A DNA stretch of 64,000 nt from assembly GCA_964540515.1 (NCBI GenBank), contig CAZIMS010000011.1:7038-71037 (forward strand). The letters are read 5' to 3'. The DNA is from JAOAGA01 sp964540515. GTDB taxonomy: Bacteria; CALINM01. Positions 8,903 through 16,659 of the stretch are shown here, in pieces. The position numbers and the translations under genes were made by a program. Positions within the stretch are counted from its first letter, which is position 1, and each line of letters opens with the position of its first letter. The notes beneath the pieces are model-generated. The model saw only the letters and a list, made by a program, of their open reading frames with translations, searched no databases and was not told where the DNA came from.

Positions 8903-9439
8903 TTAAAGCTCCTCACAGATAATATTATCATTCGTAAAAACACAAATTTCTGAAGCTATCATTATACTTTCTTTGACTATATTTTCACAAGAAAGATTGG
9001 TATTTCTTATTAGAGCTCTTGCCGCTGCAAGCGCATAGGGGCCACCAGATCCTATCGCTGCAACACCATCGTCTGGCTCTATTACATCACCACTACCAGA
9101 TATGATAAAAAGATTATCTCTATCAGCAACAATTAATAAAGCCTCAAGTCTTTGTAAGATCTTACTGGTCCTCCAGTCTTTAGCAAGCTCAACAGAAGCT
9201 CTCTTAAGTTGCCCTCTATACTCCTCTAACTTTTGTTCAAATCTCTCAAGAAGCGCAAAGGCATCGGCAGTACTACCTGCAAATCCTGCAAGCACTGTAC
9301 CTTTATAAAGTTTTTGTATCTTTCTCGCTGTATGTTTAAAGACAACACTATTTCCCATAGTAACCTGTCCATCTGCTGCCATGGCTATCTTTCCGTCTTT
9401 TTTTACTGCAATAATAGTCGTCCCCTTTAACTCTCCCAT
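8903..9439 (-). CDS. hslV: HslV peptidase subunit of the HslUV protease
   Basis: Proteasome-beta-like threonine peptidase of 178 residues. The short propeptide MGELKG precedes Thr-Thr-Ile; Thr7 should become the N-terminal nucleophile after processing. AADGQVTMG, the catalytic-site segment and GSGGPYALAAARAL near 130 are characteristic. The ATG at 9439 has a strong ribosome-binding site (AGGAGG five bases upstream), which supports this start. It lies 40 bases after xerC and two bases before hslU, and should form the HslV12-HslU complex in the cytoplasm. Confidence 0.97.
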   Translation of the reverse strand: MGELKGTTIIAVKKDGKIAMAADGQVTMGNSVVFKHTARKIQKLYKGTVLAGFAGSTADAFALLERFEQKLEEYRGQLKRASVELAKDWRTSKILQRLEALLIVADRDNLFIISGSGDVIEPDDGVAAIGSGGPYALAAARALIRNTNLSCENIVKESIMIASEICVFTNDNIICEEL

Positions 9440-9479
9440 AGTACCTCCTTCTCTGAAAAAAACCTTCTATAAAAATTAA

Positions 9480-10343
9480 TTACTCTTTCTTTTTAGCTCG
9501 TGGGTGACATTTATCGTAGATCTCTGCTAACTTATCAAAATTCAGATGAAGATACTTCTGTGTAGTTGATAGGCTCTCGTGTCCCAACAATTTTTGAATA
9601 CTCCTCAAATCTGCACCACCCTCAAGAAGATGAGTAGCAAAACTATGTCTTAAAGAATGGGGGGTAATATCTCTTTTTGCCAATTTTTTTATATAAAGCT
9701 CAACGCTCCTCGTAGTTAATCTATCCCCTCTATAATTAAGAAAAAGATACTCTTTTTCTTCCCAACCTTTATTCTTTCTCTGTAGCATATAACTTTTTAG
9801 GCTTTCATAGGCCTTCTCTCCCAAGGGTATAATCCTTTCCTTCTTACCTTTACCAATAATCCTAATGGTCCTATCATTAAAATTTATATGATTTAGCTTA
9901 ATATTTACAACCTCGCTTACTCTCAACCCCTCTGAGTAGATAAAATCAAAAATTGCCTTATTTCTTGTAGATATAAAATCCTCACCCTTTATACCATCTA
10001 TCAACTCAAAGGCCTCATCTACAGTTACAAAGGATGGTAGATGCTTAGGTTTTTTAGGTAAGGAGATATCTTGAAAGATATTCTTATTCCAAAAACCTTC
10101 CCTTACTAGAAACTTCCCTAACACTCTTAAAGAAGACAGCTTTCTTATAATACTTGTAGCCTTATTTATACTATGGAGGTGGTAAAGGTAATGTCTTATA
10201 TCATCAAGGCCAACTTCTCTTAAATCTTTAAAGTTGTTAAACTCCATAAACTCTCTTACATCTCTTAAATAGGCAGACAAAGACAACGGCAACAACCCCT
10301 TCTCAATCTTAAGATACCTTTCAAAACTTTCAACAATACCCAT
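9480..10343 (-). CDS. xerC: Tyrosine recombinase XerC/XerD family
   Basis: 287-residue site-specific recombinase that resolves chromosome dimers at dif. An N-terminal SAM-like core-binding domain (about 1-95) is followed by the catalytic domain with all expected residues: R141 (SEGLRVSEV), K165 (GKGKKER), H229-x-x-R232 (HSLRHSFATHLLEGGADL), H255 (LLGHESLSTTQ) and nucleophile Y264. The linkage to hslVU matches the xerC/codV position in many bacteria, so a housekeeping Xer role is preferred over a phage or integron integrase. Whether it is the C or D partner cannot be decided without the second copy. cobQ ends six bases upstream. Confidence 0.9.
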   Translation of the reverse strand: MGIVESFERYLKIEKGLLPLSLSAYLRDVREFMEFNNFKDLREVGLDDIRHYLYHLHSINKATSIIRKLSSLRVLGKFLVREGFWNKNIFQDISLPKKPKHLPSFVTVDEAFELIDGIKGEDFISTRNKAIFDFIYSEGLRVSEVVNIKLNHINFNDRTIRIIGKGKKERIIPLGEKAYESLKSYMLQRKNKGWEEKEYLFLNYRGDRLTTRSVELYIKKLAKRDITPHSLRHSFATHLLEGGADLRSIQKLLGHESLSTTQKYLHLNFDKLAEIYDKCHPRAKKKE

Positions 10344-10349
10344 TTTTTA

Positions 10350-11831
10350 TTAAACCCCTATTACCTTAAAAAGATAGTCTAAATTAACTGAACTCTCGAT
10401 AATATCAGCTAATCTTTCATAAGAGCTCTCTTTAAAATCAAGATAATTGAAGTTTTTCCTTTTTATGGGAAGACCCTTTTTACTTCTTAATTTATTTAAA
10501 AGATGCAACCTAAAATTATCATTATCAAAAAGTCCGTGAATATAACTACCCCATACATCAACATTTTTAGCTTTTACACCATCATAGATATAGCCGTAAT
10601 CACCAAAAATCTTAAAAAGTCTATCGCCATCAAAAATCTTGCTAACTCCCATATGTATCTCATAACCTCTCATACCCTTTATCTTACCATCCACTGTTTC
10701 AAAACTAATCTGAACAAGCCTCTTTTCTTTACTCATTGTAGTCTCAATAGGAAGATAACCAAGTCCGTCAATCTCCTTAATTGTACTTTCAACCCCATAG
10801 GGATCATAGACTTTCTGACCCAACATCTGATAACCGCCACAAATACCTATTAAGTGCCCACCTTTTTTAACAAAATCCTGAAAAAACAGATCAAAGGCAC
10901 TATTTTTTAGAAAAAGAAGATCCTCTATAGTATTTTTGCTACCAGGTATAATAATCAAATCACAATCTTTAGCCTCTGATGGACTATTTAGATAGATCAA
11001 ATTAACATCCTCTTCCAACAATAGGGGCTCAAAATCAGTAAAATTAGAAATTCTGGGAAGCTTTATAACGCCGATATTTATGGATTTGCCTTTCCTATCC
11101 ATCTTAAAATCAGAAAGCACAACACCATCTTCTTCGCTAATCTTTATATCTTTAAAATAAGGGACAACACCTATTACAGGCACCTTAGTTTTATTTTTAA
11201 TAAAATCATTAGCGCTCACAAGTAATGAGCTGTCCCCTCTAAACTTATTAATAAGAAAACCTTTAACCAACTTCCTTTCTGAAGGAGTTAAAAGGGCATA
11301 GGTGCCATAAAAAGAGGCATAAACACCTCCTCTGTCGATATCTCCAACGACGATAACAGGAATATCAAAAACCTTAGCAAAACCCATGTTGGCAATATCA
11401 TTCTGCCTTAAATTTATCTCTGCAGGACTACCTGCTCCTTCAACAATGACAACTTCAAACCTCTCCTTTAGGAACTCAAAACTCTCGATAGCATATTTTT
11501 TTAAAAACTTTTTCTCCCTCAAATATTCCCTTGCATTAAGATTTTTGTAAGGCTTACCAAGCAATACAATCTGTGCCTTAGAATCTGATGTAGGCTTTAA
11601 AAGAATAGGATTCATATGAACCGATGGAAGTACCTTAGAAGCCTCAGCTTGCATAGCCTGAGCTCTACCAATCTCAAAACCATCCATAGTTACAAAGGAG
11701 TTTAGAGCCATATTTTGAGGTTTGAAGGGTGCGCAGCTTATACCTCTTCTTCTTAATAAACGCAGAATACCTGCGGTGATTACACTTTTACCCGCATGTG
11801 ATGAAGTACCTTGAATCATTAGGGCTTTCAT
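10350..11831 (-). CDS. cobQ: Adenosylcobyric acid synthase (CobQ/CbiP)
   Basis: ATP- and glutamine-dependent amidation of adenosylcobyrinic acid a,c-diamide to adenosylcobyric acid in cobalamin synthesis. The MKALMIQGTSSHAGKS start carries the dethiobiotin-synthetase-type P-loop; EGAGSPAEINLRQNDIANM near 120-140 is strongly conserved in CobQ; the C-terminal glutaminase half has IIPGSKNTIEDL, the triad Cys in IGICGGYQMLGQ and the His in YIHGLFDN. An upstream in-frame ATG at 11867 exists, but the extra segment overlaps a perfect TATAAT at 11848-11853 and matches nothing in the family, so the start is taken at 11831 (or the ATG at 11837). No other cobalamin gene is in view. Confidence 0.93.
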   Translation of the reverse strand: MKALMIQGTSSHAGKSVITAGILRLLRRRGISCAPFKPQNMALNSFVTMDGFEIGRAQAMQAEASKVLPSVHMNPILLKPTSDSKAQIVLLGKPYKNLNAREYLREKKFLKKYAIESFEFLKERFEVVIVEGAGSPAEINLRQNDIANMGFAKVFDIPVIVVGDIDRGGVYASFYGTYALLTPSERKLVKGFLINKFRGDSSLLVSANDFIKNKTKVPVIGVVPYFKDIKISEEDGVVLSDFKMDRKGKSINIGVIKLPRISNFTDFEPLLLEEDVNLIYLNSPSEAKDCDLIIIPGSKNTIEDLLFLKNSAFDLFFQDFVKKGGHLIGICGGYQMLGQKVYDPYGVESTIKEIDGLGYLPIETTMSKEKRLVQISFETVDGKIKGMRGYEIHMGVSKIFDGDRLFKIFGDYGYIYDGVKAKNVDVWGSYIHGLFDNDNFRLHLLNKLRSKKGLPIKRKNFNYLDFKESSYERLADIIESSVNLDYLFKVIGV

Positions 11832-11847
11832 AAACATTAAGATAACA

Positions 11848-11853
11848 ATTATA
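11848..11853 (-). promoter_or_regulatory. Candidate -10 box for cobQ, giving a very short leader
   Basis: A perfect TATAAT lies only 10-16 bases before the two plausible cobQ start codons (11837 and 11831). A transcript begun six or seven bases downstream would carry almost no 5' leader and no Shine-Dalgarno, as also seen for truD. No convincing -35 was found at 16-18 bases, so this is a moderate call. Confidence 0.4.
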
Positions 11854-11924
11854 ATCAAAAAATGCAATTTATATGCTTTGCAGGTACAAAAAAAGATAAA
11901 AAAAGGTACTAAGAGGAAAAAAAA

Positions 11925-13031
11925 TTATAACCTTCCTAAATACCATTGATAGGTCTTCTTGATACCCTCATTAAGAGAGTGCTTAGCAAACCAGCCTAAG
12001 GAGTTTATCTTACTTACATCAAGAAGCTTCTTTGGTGTACCATCTGGTTTTGAGATATCATTAACAATATCACCATCAAAGCCAACTATATCTTTGATAA
12101 CAAAAGCAAGCTCTTTAATCTTAATGTCCTTACCAGTCCCTACATTCACAAAAAAATCCTCACAGATCTTTTGAAAATCTGAGACTTCTTTGTTTTCCAT
12201 AAGAAACAGGACCGCATCTGCCAGATCATCAACATACAAAAACTCCCTATAAGGCTCTCCTGTCCCCCACAAAAATACTTTATCCTCAAAAACGCCAAAA
12301 CCCTTTAGATAATCTTTGATTCTTTCATCATCCAAGTCTTCACAAGTATTATTACCGAACACCTTAAAGTCCTTAATTACTAACTCATAATTTTTATCTT
12401 TCAGTAGCTTTGCTAAATGAAACTTCCTTATCAGAGCAGGTAACACATGAGAGTTAATTAGATCAAAATTATCATTAGGACCATACAAATTAGTAGGCAT
12501 AACTGAAAAAAAGTTTGCCCCATACTGTTCGTTATAATATCTGCACAACTTAATAGCTGATATCTTTGCAATCGCATAGGCCTCATTAGTAGGTTCCAGT
12601 AATCCAGTAAGTAGATATTCTTCCTTCATAGGTTGAGGAGCAAACTTAGGATAAATACAGGAAGAGCCTAAATTTAAGAGCTTTTTAACATTACTCTTAT
12701 AGGATGAGTGAATAATATTTAGGGCTATTGCTAAATTCTCATATATAAAATCTGCCTTATAGGTATTATTTGCTACAATTCCACCAACCCTTGCAGCAGA
12801 TAATATGACCCAATCAGGCCTTACATCATCAAAAAACCTCTCCGTTTCCGATTGATTAGTAAGATCAACTTTATAAAAACTTACAAGATTACCATACTTA
12901 TTAGTAGGAGGATTCGTACGGTAATAGGTGCCAATCACATTTTTATAACCATTTCTCAAAAAATTATCTAACACTGAGGATCCTACTAAACCTGTAGCGC
13001 CAGTAACCAATACCTTAATGTCCCTATTCAT
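11925..13031 (-). CDS. fcl: GDP-L-fucose synthase
   Basis: NADPH-dependent epimerase-reductase that turns GDP-4-keto-6-deoxymannose into GDP-L-fucose. Short-chain dehydrogenase features: nucleotide-binding VTGATGLVGSSV (9-20), NLGSSCIYP near residue 120 and catalytic Y-x3-K in EAYAIAKISAIKLCRYY near 150; NLYGPNDNFD follows. At 368 residues it is about 50 longer than the common enzyme, the excess being an inserted Lys/Asp-rich segment around 205-250 (LAKLLKDKNYELVIKDFKVF region). It is 12 bases downstream of gmd, its pathway partner, so the two form an operon for a fucosylated surface glycan. Confidence 0.92.
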   Translation of the reverse strand: MNRDIKVLVTGATGLVGSSVLDNFLRNGYKNVIGTYYRTNPPTNKYGNLVSFYKVDLTNQSETERFFDDVRPDWVILSAARVGGIVANNTYKADFIYENLAIALNIIHSSYKSNVKKLLNLGSSCIYPKFAPQPMKEEYLLTGLLEPTNEAYAIAKISAIKLCRYYNEQYGANFFSVMPTNLYGPNDNFDLINSHVLPALIRKFHLAKLLKDKNYELVIKDFKVFGNNTCEDLDDERIKDYLKGFGVFEDKVFLWGTGEPYREFLYVDDLADAVLFLMENKEVSDFQKICEDFFVNVGTGKDIKIKELAFVIKDIVGFDGDIVNDISKPDGTPKKLLDVSKINSLGWFAKHSLNEGIKKTYQWYLGRL

Positions 13032-13043
13032 CTTTAAGATCCC

Positions 13044-14222
13044 TTATAACCCACAACTATTTGGCAAACCAAGGCCGCACTTTTTAAGAACAAGCTCTCT
13101 ATAACTTTTTTGTAAATCACCATCAATCATATCCTTAACGAGGTCTTCAAGGTTATGCTTTGGCTCCCAGCCTAACTTTACCTTTGCTTTAGTTGCATCG
13201 CCTATTAAAATATCAACCTCTGATGGTCTAAAATACCTCTTATCCACAGCAATCACAGCCTTACCAACAAGAGATAAGGCTCTTTTTTTTATACTCTCAA
13301 TATGTTCATTTGCTATCCCTTTTTTTTGCAACTTCTCAACAAGTTTTCCTTCATCAACATTAGTAACAAAACCCTCTTCTCCAACCCCTTCACCACTATA
13401 GCCAATCTCAATCCCTAACTCATTAAAGGCCATCTTTACAAAATCTCTAACCGTTGTGGTCTTTCCAGTAGCAAGTACATAGTCATCTGGTTCAGGCTGT
13501 TGAAGAATTAAGTACATACCCTCCACATAGTCCTTTGCATGTCCCCAATCCCTCTTTGCGTTAAGATTGCCCAAATAAACCTTTTTCTGTAAACCCATCA
13601 AAATTTTTGTAGCTCCCATGGTAATCTTTCTTGTAACAAAAGTTTCGCCTCTAATGGGGCTTTCGTGATTAAAAAGGATACCATTACAGGCAAACATATT
13701 ATATGCCTCTCTATAATTAACGGTGATCCAATAGGCATACATCTTAGCAACACCATAGGGGCTTCGAGGATAGAAAGGTGTAGTTTCTTTTTGGGGTATT
13801 TCCTGGACCTTACCATAAAGCTCAGAGGTAGAAGCCTGATATATCCTAACCCTATCCTTCATATTAAGAAGCCTAACACCCTCAAGAATTCTTAACGTTC
13901 CAATACCATCGGCATTTGCCGTATACTCAGGTTGTTCAAAACTCACAGCGACATGAGACTGTGCAGCCAAGTTATATATCTCATCTGGTTGAATCTTCTG
14001 AATAAGATGGGTTAAGCTAAGACTATCAGTAAGATCTCCATAATGAAGATAAAAATTAGTCTCCTCCTCGTGAGGATCCTTATAAAGATGATCGATCCTC
14101 TCGGTATTAAATAGAGATGACCTTCTTTTAACACCGTGCACTTCATAGCCTTTTTGCAACAAAAACTCAGCAAGATAGGCGCCATCTTGTCCTGTAATAC
14201 CCGTAACCAAAGCTTTTTTCAT
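13044..14222 (-). CDS. gmd: GDP-mannose 4,6-dehydratase
   Basis: First step from GDP-mannose to GDP-L-fucose (also GDP-rhamnose or GDP-perosamine). The 392 residues begin ALVTGITGQDGAYLAEFLL, the characteristic Gmd nucleotide site; ASTSELYGKVQEIPQKE near 130 holds the catalytic Thr/Ser-x-Glu, and YGVAKMYAYWITVNYREAY near 155 the Tyr and Lys. A Lys/Glu-rich insertion around 285-315 makes it slightly longer than most. The ATG at 14222 has the ribosome-binding site GAGGAG. The neighbouring fcl fixes the product as GDP-fucose. First gene after a 353-base non-coding region, so a promoter should lie there. Confidence 0.95.
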   Translation of the reverse strand: MKKALVTGITGQDGAYLAEFLLQKGYEVHGVKRRSSLFNTERIDHLYKDPHEEETNFYLHYGDLTDSLSLTHLIQKIQPDEIYNLAAQSHVAVSFEQPEYTANADGIGTLRILEGVRLLNMKDRVRIYQASTSELYGKVQEIPQKETTPFYPRSPYGVAKMYAYWITVNYREAYNMFACNGILFNHESPIRGETFVTRKITMGATKILMGLQKKVYLGNLNAKRDWGHAKDYVEGMYLILQQPEPDDYVLATGKTTTVRDFVKMAFNELGIEIGYSGEGVGEEGFVTNVDEGKLVEKLQKKGIANEHIESIKKRALSLVGKAVIAVDKRYFRPSEVDILIGDATKAKVKLGWEPKHNLEDLVKDMIDGDLQKSYRELVLKKCGLGLPNSCGL

Positions 14223-14575
14223 TTACTGCTCCTCAATAAAACGTTTTTCAAGAAAATATATCACAAATTATAAACTCCGTTAATATAAAAGTACAATCTC
14301 AAAAAATTTTAGAAATAAATTATCAAAAAAATACTGGCAGAACATAAAGATGGTGAAATTTAATAAAAAATTGCGACTATATACAAGCTTTTAACCTGCT
14401 CCTATATTTATTATTCCCTTCATCTTATTTTTCTTTTGTTAAGTTGTAAGTGATGAATAAATATGAAACTTTTACCATTTAATAACTTATTTAATGATTT
14501 ATAGCTACGATATCCATAAAAGTTAAAAAACTATAGAATCGAGTATTTTTTTGTTGTATAATTAAGTTCTTCCTT
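14223..14575. other. Non-coding region between gmd and tRNA-Arg
   Basis: 353 bases of very AT-rich DNA separating divergently read gmd and tRNA-Arg. It holds a TATAAT on the minus strand at 14267-14272 that could serve gmd and a TATAAT on the plus strand at 14557-14562 for the tRNA. Neither strand contains a convincing open frame, hairpin terminator or known RNA element. Confidence 0.5.
14557..14562 (+). promoter_or_regulatory. Likely -10 box of the tRNA-Arg promoter
   Basis: Perfect TATAAT 13 bases before the mature tRNA 5' end, leaving room for a leader of about seven bases. The -35 region (around 14534-14540) is weak by eye. Confidence 0.5.
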
Positions 14576-14649
14576 GCCCCCGTAGCTCAGTAGGATAGAG
14601 CGCAGGATTCCTAATCCTGAGGCCGTGTGTTCGATCCACGCCGGGGGCG
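14576..14649 (+). tRNA. tRNA-Arg, anticodon CCU
   Basis: A complete 74-base cloverleaf. Acceptor stem GCCCCCG pairs with CGGGGGC at 14642-14648, discriminator G at 14649. D arm GCTC...GAGC, anticodon stem CAGGA/TCCTG with loop TTCCTAA giving anticodon CCU (reads AGG), T arm GTGTG/CACGC (one G-U pair) with loop TTCGATC. CCA is not encoded. phoH ends seven bases further on, transcribed towards it. Confidence 0.97.
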
Positions 14650-14656
14650 TAATTAA

Positions 14657-15961
14657 TTATAAAAGTTCTGCAGCCCTTTCCGCTAACTTAGATCTGGCAC
14701 TCTGGGTTAAGTTGAGATAACAAAAGTTTTCTTCCTGTATAAATCTGCTTATAAGATAAGATAATCCATTTGAGCTAAAATCTAAATAGGGGGTATCTAT
14801 CTGATATAAATCACCTGTAAAAATAATCTTAGTGCCTTCTCCACATCTTGTTATTATAGTTTTTACGTCCAAAGGCCTTAGGTTTTGTGCTTCATCGATT
14901 ATTATATATCGATGAGGTAAGCTTCTTCCTCTTATATATGTCAACGGCTCGATCTGTATCATTCCTGAGTCTATAAAATATCTCGAACTTTTGTATTTAA
15001 CCGGTTTGCCCTCTTTTTTTGTATCTGCAGGTGATCCTACGATTACATCAAGATTATCATAGATGGGCTGCATCCAAGGACCTAACTTCTCTTCTACATC
15101 ACCAGGTAAAAAGCCTATGTCCTGTCCCACAATAGGGATTACGGGTCTTGATACTAATATCTGTTCGTAGTATTTCTCATTTATGTTGTCCTGTTCCTTA
15201 CCCTGATTTTTTAAGTTTTGTAGTTTTGCTAAACTTCTCTCTAACATATGCATTCCCGCCGCGAGGGAAAGTAATGTCTTGCCTGTACCTGCTTTGCCAG
15301 TTAAGGTCACTACATCGATTTTATCACACAATAAAGCATCTAAGGCACAAAGCTGTTCTATATTTTTTGGGGCGATACCCATTATAGCTTTCCATTTTTT
15401 AATGGGTTCCATATTTTTCTCACCCCATACTCTATAAATATCATCACCTCTTTTTAGATACCTAACTGATTTTATGCCATTTCTATAATCATCTTCTACT
15501 ACAACTCCATATTTCTGAAATAGGTAAGTTTTATCGTGTTTGTAGTCCTGAACTGTTATCCCCAGGGCTTCAGCTTTTATCCTCACTGCAGTATCTTTTG
15601 ATACAAGTATTACAGGTTTTTTAACACTTTTTTTACTTCTATCCAGTGCAAGGGAGATAATCCTATTATCCATTAAGATTGGATTACAGATGTCATAGTC
15701 TTTATCAACAGCTACTTGAATAGTACCCCCTGACTCAAGCTTTATACCTTTTGAGATATTGCCCTTTTCTCTTAAAGAGTCAATAATCCTTAAAGCCATT
15801 CTTGCAGAAAAGGGGATCTCTCCATGTCCTTTTTTCAGTTTATCAAGCTCTTCTACTACTGTTATTGGTATAACTACATCATTGTCTTGAAACTTAAAGA
15901 CACACTCTGGGTCATGGATTAACACGTTGGTATCGATTACAAATACTTTTTTCATCTCCAC
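14657..15961 (-). CDS. PIN-domain/PhoH-type ATPase
   Basis: 434-residue fusion of an N-terminal PIN RNase-like domain and a PhoH ATPase, the PhoH2 layout of proposed RNA helicase/RNases. PIN acidic residues are visible in FVIDTNVLIHDP (D near 9) and VVEELDKLKKG, then DYDICNPILMDNRII and VSKDTAVRIKA around 130-150. The ATPase half has Walker A TLTGKAGTGKTLLSLAAG near 230 and Walker B YIIIDEAQNL near 360, plus FTGDLYQID. It acts on RNA in the cytoplasm by inference. nth lies three bases upstream, so the two are one operon. Confidence 0.9.
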   Translation of the reverse strand: MEMKKVFVIDTNVLIHDPECVFKFQDNDVVIPITVVEELDKLKKGHGEIPFSARMALRIIDSLREKGNISKGIKLESGGTIQVAVDKDYDICNPILMDNRIISLALDRSKKSVKKPVILVSKDTAVRIKAEALGITVQDYKHDKTYLFQKYGVVVEDDYRNGIKSVRYLKRGDDIYRVWGEKNMEPIKKWKAIMGIAPKNIEQLCALDALLCDKIDVVTLTGKAGTGKTLLSLAAGMHMLERSLAKLQNLKNQGKEQDNINEKYYEQILVSRPVIPIVGQDIGFLPGDVEEKLGPWMQPIYDNLDVIVGSPADTKKEGKPVKYKSSRYFIDSGMIQIEPLTYIRGRSLPHRYIIIDEAQNLRPLDVKTIITRCGEGTKIIFTGDLYQIDTPYLDFSSNGLSYLISRFIQEENFCYLNLTQSARSKLAERAAELL

Positions 15962-15964
15962 TCC

Positions 15965-16600
15965 TTAGATCTGATTTGAGGGACATAAGTCATATAAAAC
16001 ACATTCTTTGTGATTTGGTTTTTTTGCTTTACAAACATTTCTTCCATGATATATAAGAAGATTAGAAAGCTCTCCCCACTTTTCTTGGGGTGTATTTTCC
16101 ATCAGATCTCTCTCAATCTTAACTGGGTCTTCAAAGTCAGACAGTCCAATTCTACCAGCCAGCCTCTTAACATGGGTGTCAACGGCAATGCCTTCATTAA
16201 TGCCATAGGCCTCAGACAAAACTATATTTGCAGTTTTTCTTGCTACTCCTTGTAGGGTAATCATATCTTCCATCCTTTTTGGTACCTCTCCATTAAAAAA
16301 CTTTATGATCCTCTCAGCGGTAGCTTTAATGTTTTTGGCCTTGTTCCTATAAAAATTAATGGATTTAATTAGCTCAATTATCTCTTCGATGTCAGCCTTT
16401 ACAAAATCTTCTGGTGTTTTTAATTTTTTAAAAAGTTTTTCTGTGACGATGTTTACCCTTTCATCAGTTGTTTGAGCTGACAATATCGTAGCTACAAGTA
16501 ATTGAAAGGGTGTCTGAAAGCTTAGGGCTGTTTTGGCAGAAGGATATATCTTTTCAAGTCTCTCAAGTATTATTTTTATCTTTTCTTTTCTATCAAGCAT
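15965..16600 (-). CDS. nth: Endonuclease III with a His at one cluster-ligand position
   Basis: Base-excision-repair DNA glycosylase/AP lyase for oxidised pyrimidines, 211 residues. Helix-hairpin-helix LQGVARKTANIVL places catalytic K122, and VDTHVKRLAGR catalytic D141. The C-terminal iron-sulfur loop normally reads C-x6-C-x2-C-x5-C. Here the exact spacing is kept as C190, H197, C200, C206, so the second Cys is replaced by His (codon CAC). A Cys3His-ligated or weakened cluster is implied; I cannot say how common this is in relatives. It shares a short divergent promoter region with truD and is followed by the phoH-type gene. Confidence 0.93.
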   Translation of the reverse strand: MLDRKEKIKIILERLEKIYPSAKTALSFQTPFQLLVATILSAQTTDERVNIVTEKLFKKLKTPEDFVKADIEEIIELIKSINFYRNKAKNIKATAERIIKFFNGEVPKRMEDMITLQGVARKTANIVLSEAYGINEGIAVDTHVKRLAGRIGLSDFEDPVKIERDLMENTPQEKWGELSNLLIYHGRNVCKAKKPNHKECVLYDLCPSNQI

Positions 16601-16613
16601 AAGTTCTCCCTAA

Positions 16614-16619
16614 ATTATA
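16614..16619 (-). promoter_or_regulatory. Candidate -10 box of nth
   Basis: TATAAT 13 bases before the nth ATG on the minus strand, followed by GGGAGA as ribosome-binding site. A second minus-strand TATAAT at 16631-16636 is an alternative. The element interleaves with the divergent truD promoter. Confidence 0.45.
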
Positions 16620-16624
16620 AGGTA

Positions 16625-16653
16625 ATGACCATTATAACTTTTTTTATTATAAT
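16625..16653 (+). promoter_or_regulatory. truD promoter, apparently giving a leaderless mRNA
   Basis: A -35-like ATGACC at 16625-16630 is followed after 17 bases by a perfect TATAAT at 16648-16653. Only six bases separate it from the truD ATG at 16660, so the expected transcription start is the A of the ATG or within a base of it. There is no Shine-Dalgarno in between. Confidence 0.6.
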
Positions 16654-16659
16654 GATTAA

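Noticed and set aside
8479..8922. 147-codon open frame on the plus strand opposite hslU
   Set aside because: Antisense to a fully conserved gene; Ser/Ile/Leu-rich shadow with no ribosome-binding site or family signature.
10503..10853. 116-codon plus-strand frame opposite cobQ
   Set aside because: Antisense shadow of the glutaminase half of CobQ.
11832..11867. Upstream ATG start for cobQ
   Set aside because: Adds 12 hydrophobic residues unlike any CobQ and overlaps a perfect TATAAT.
13598..13816. Minus-strand frame inside gmd
   Set aside because: Alternate frame of the conserved Gmd coding sequence, no initiation signals.
14467..14524. AACTTTTA / TAAAAGTT inverted repeat before tRNA-Arg
   Set aside because: Eight AT-rich bases separated by 42 are expected by chance in this DNA.
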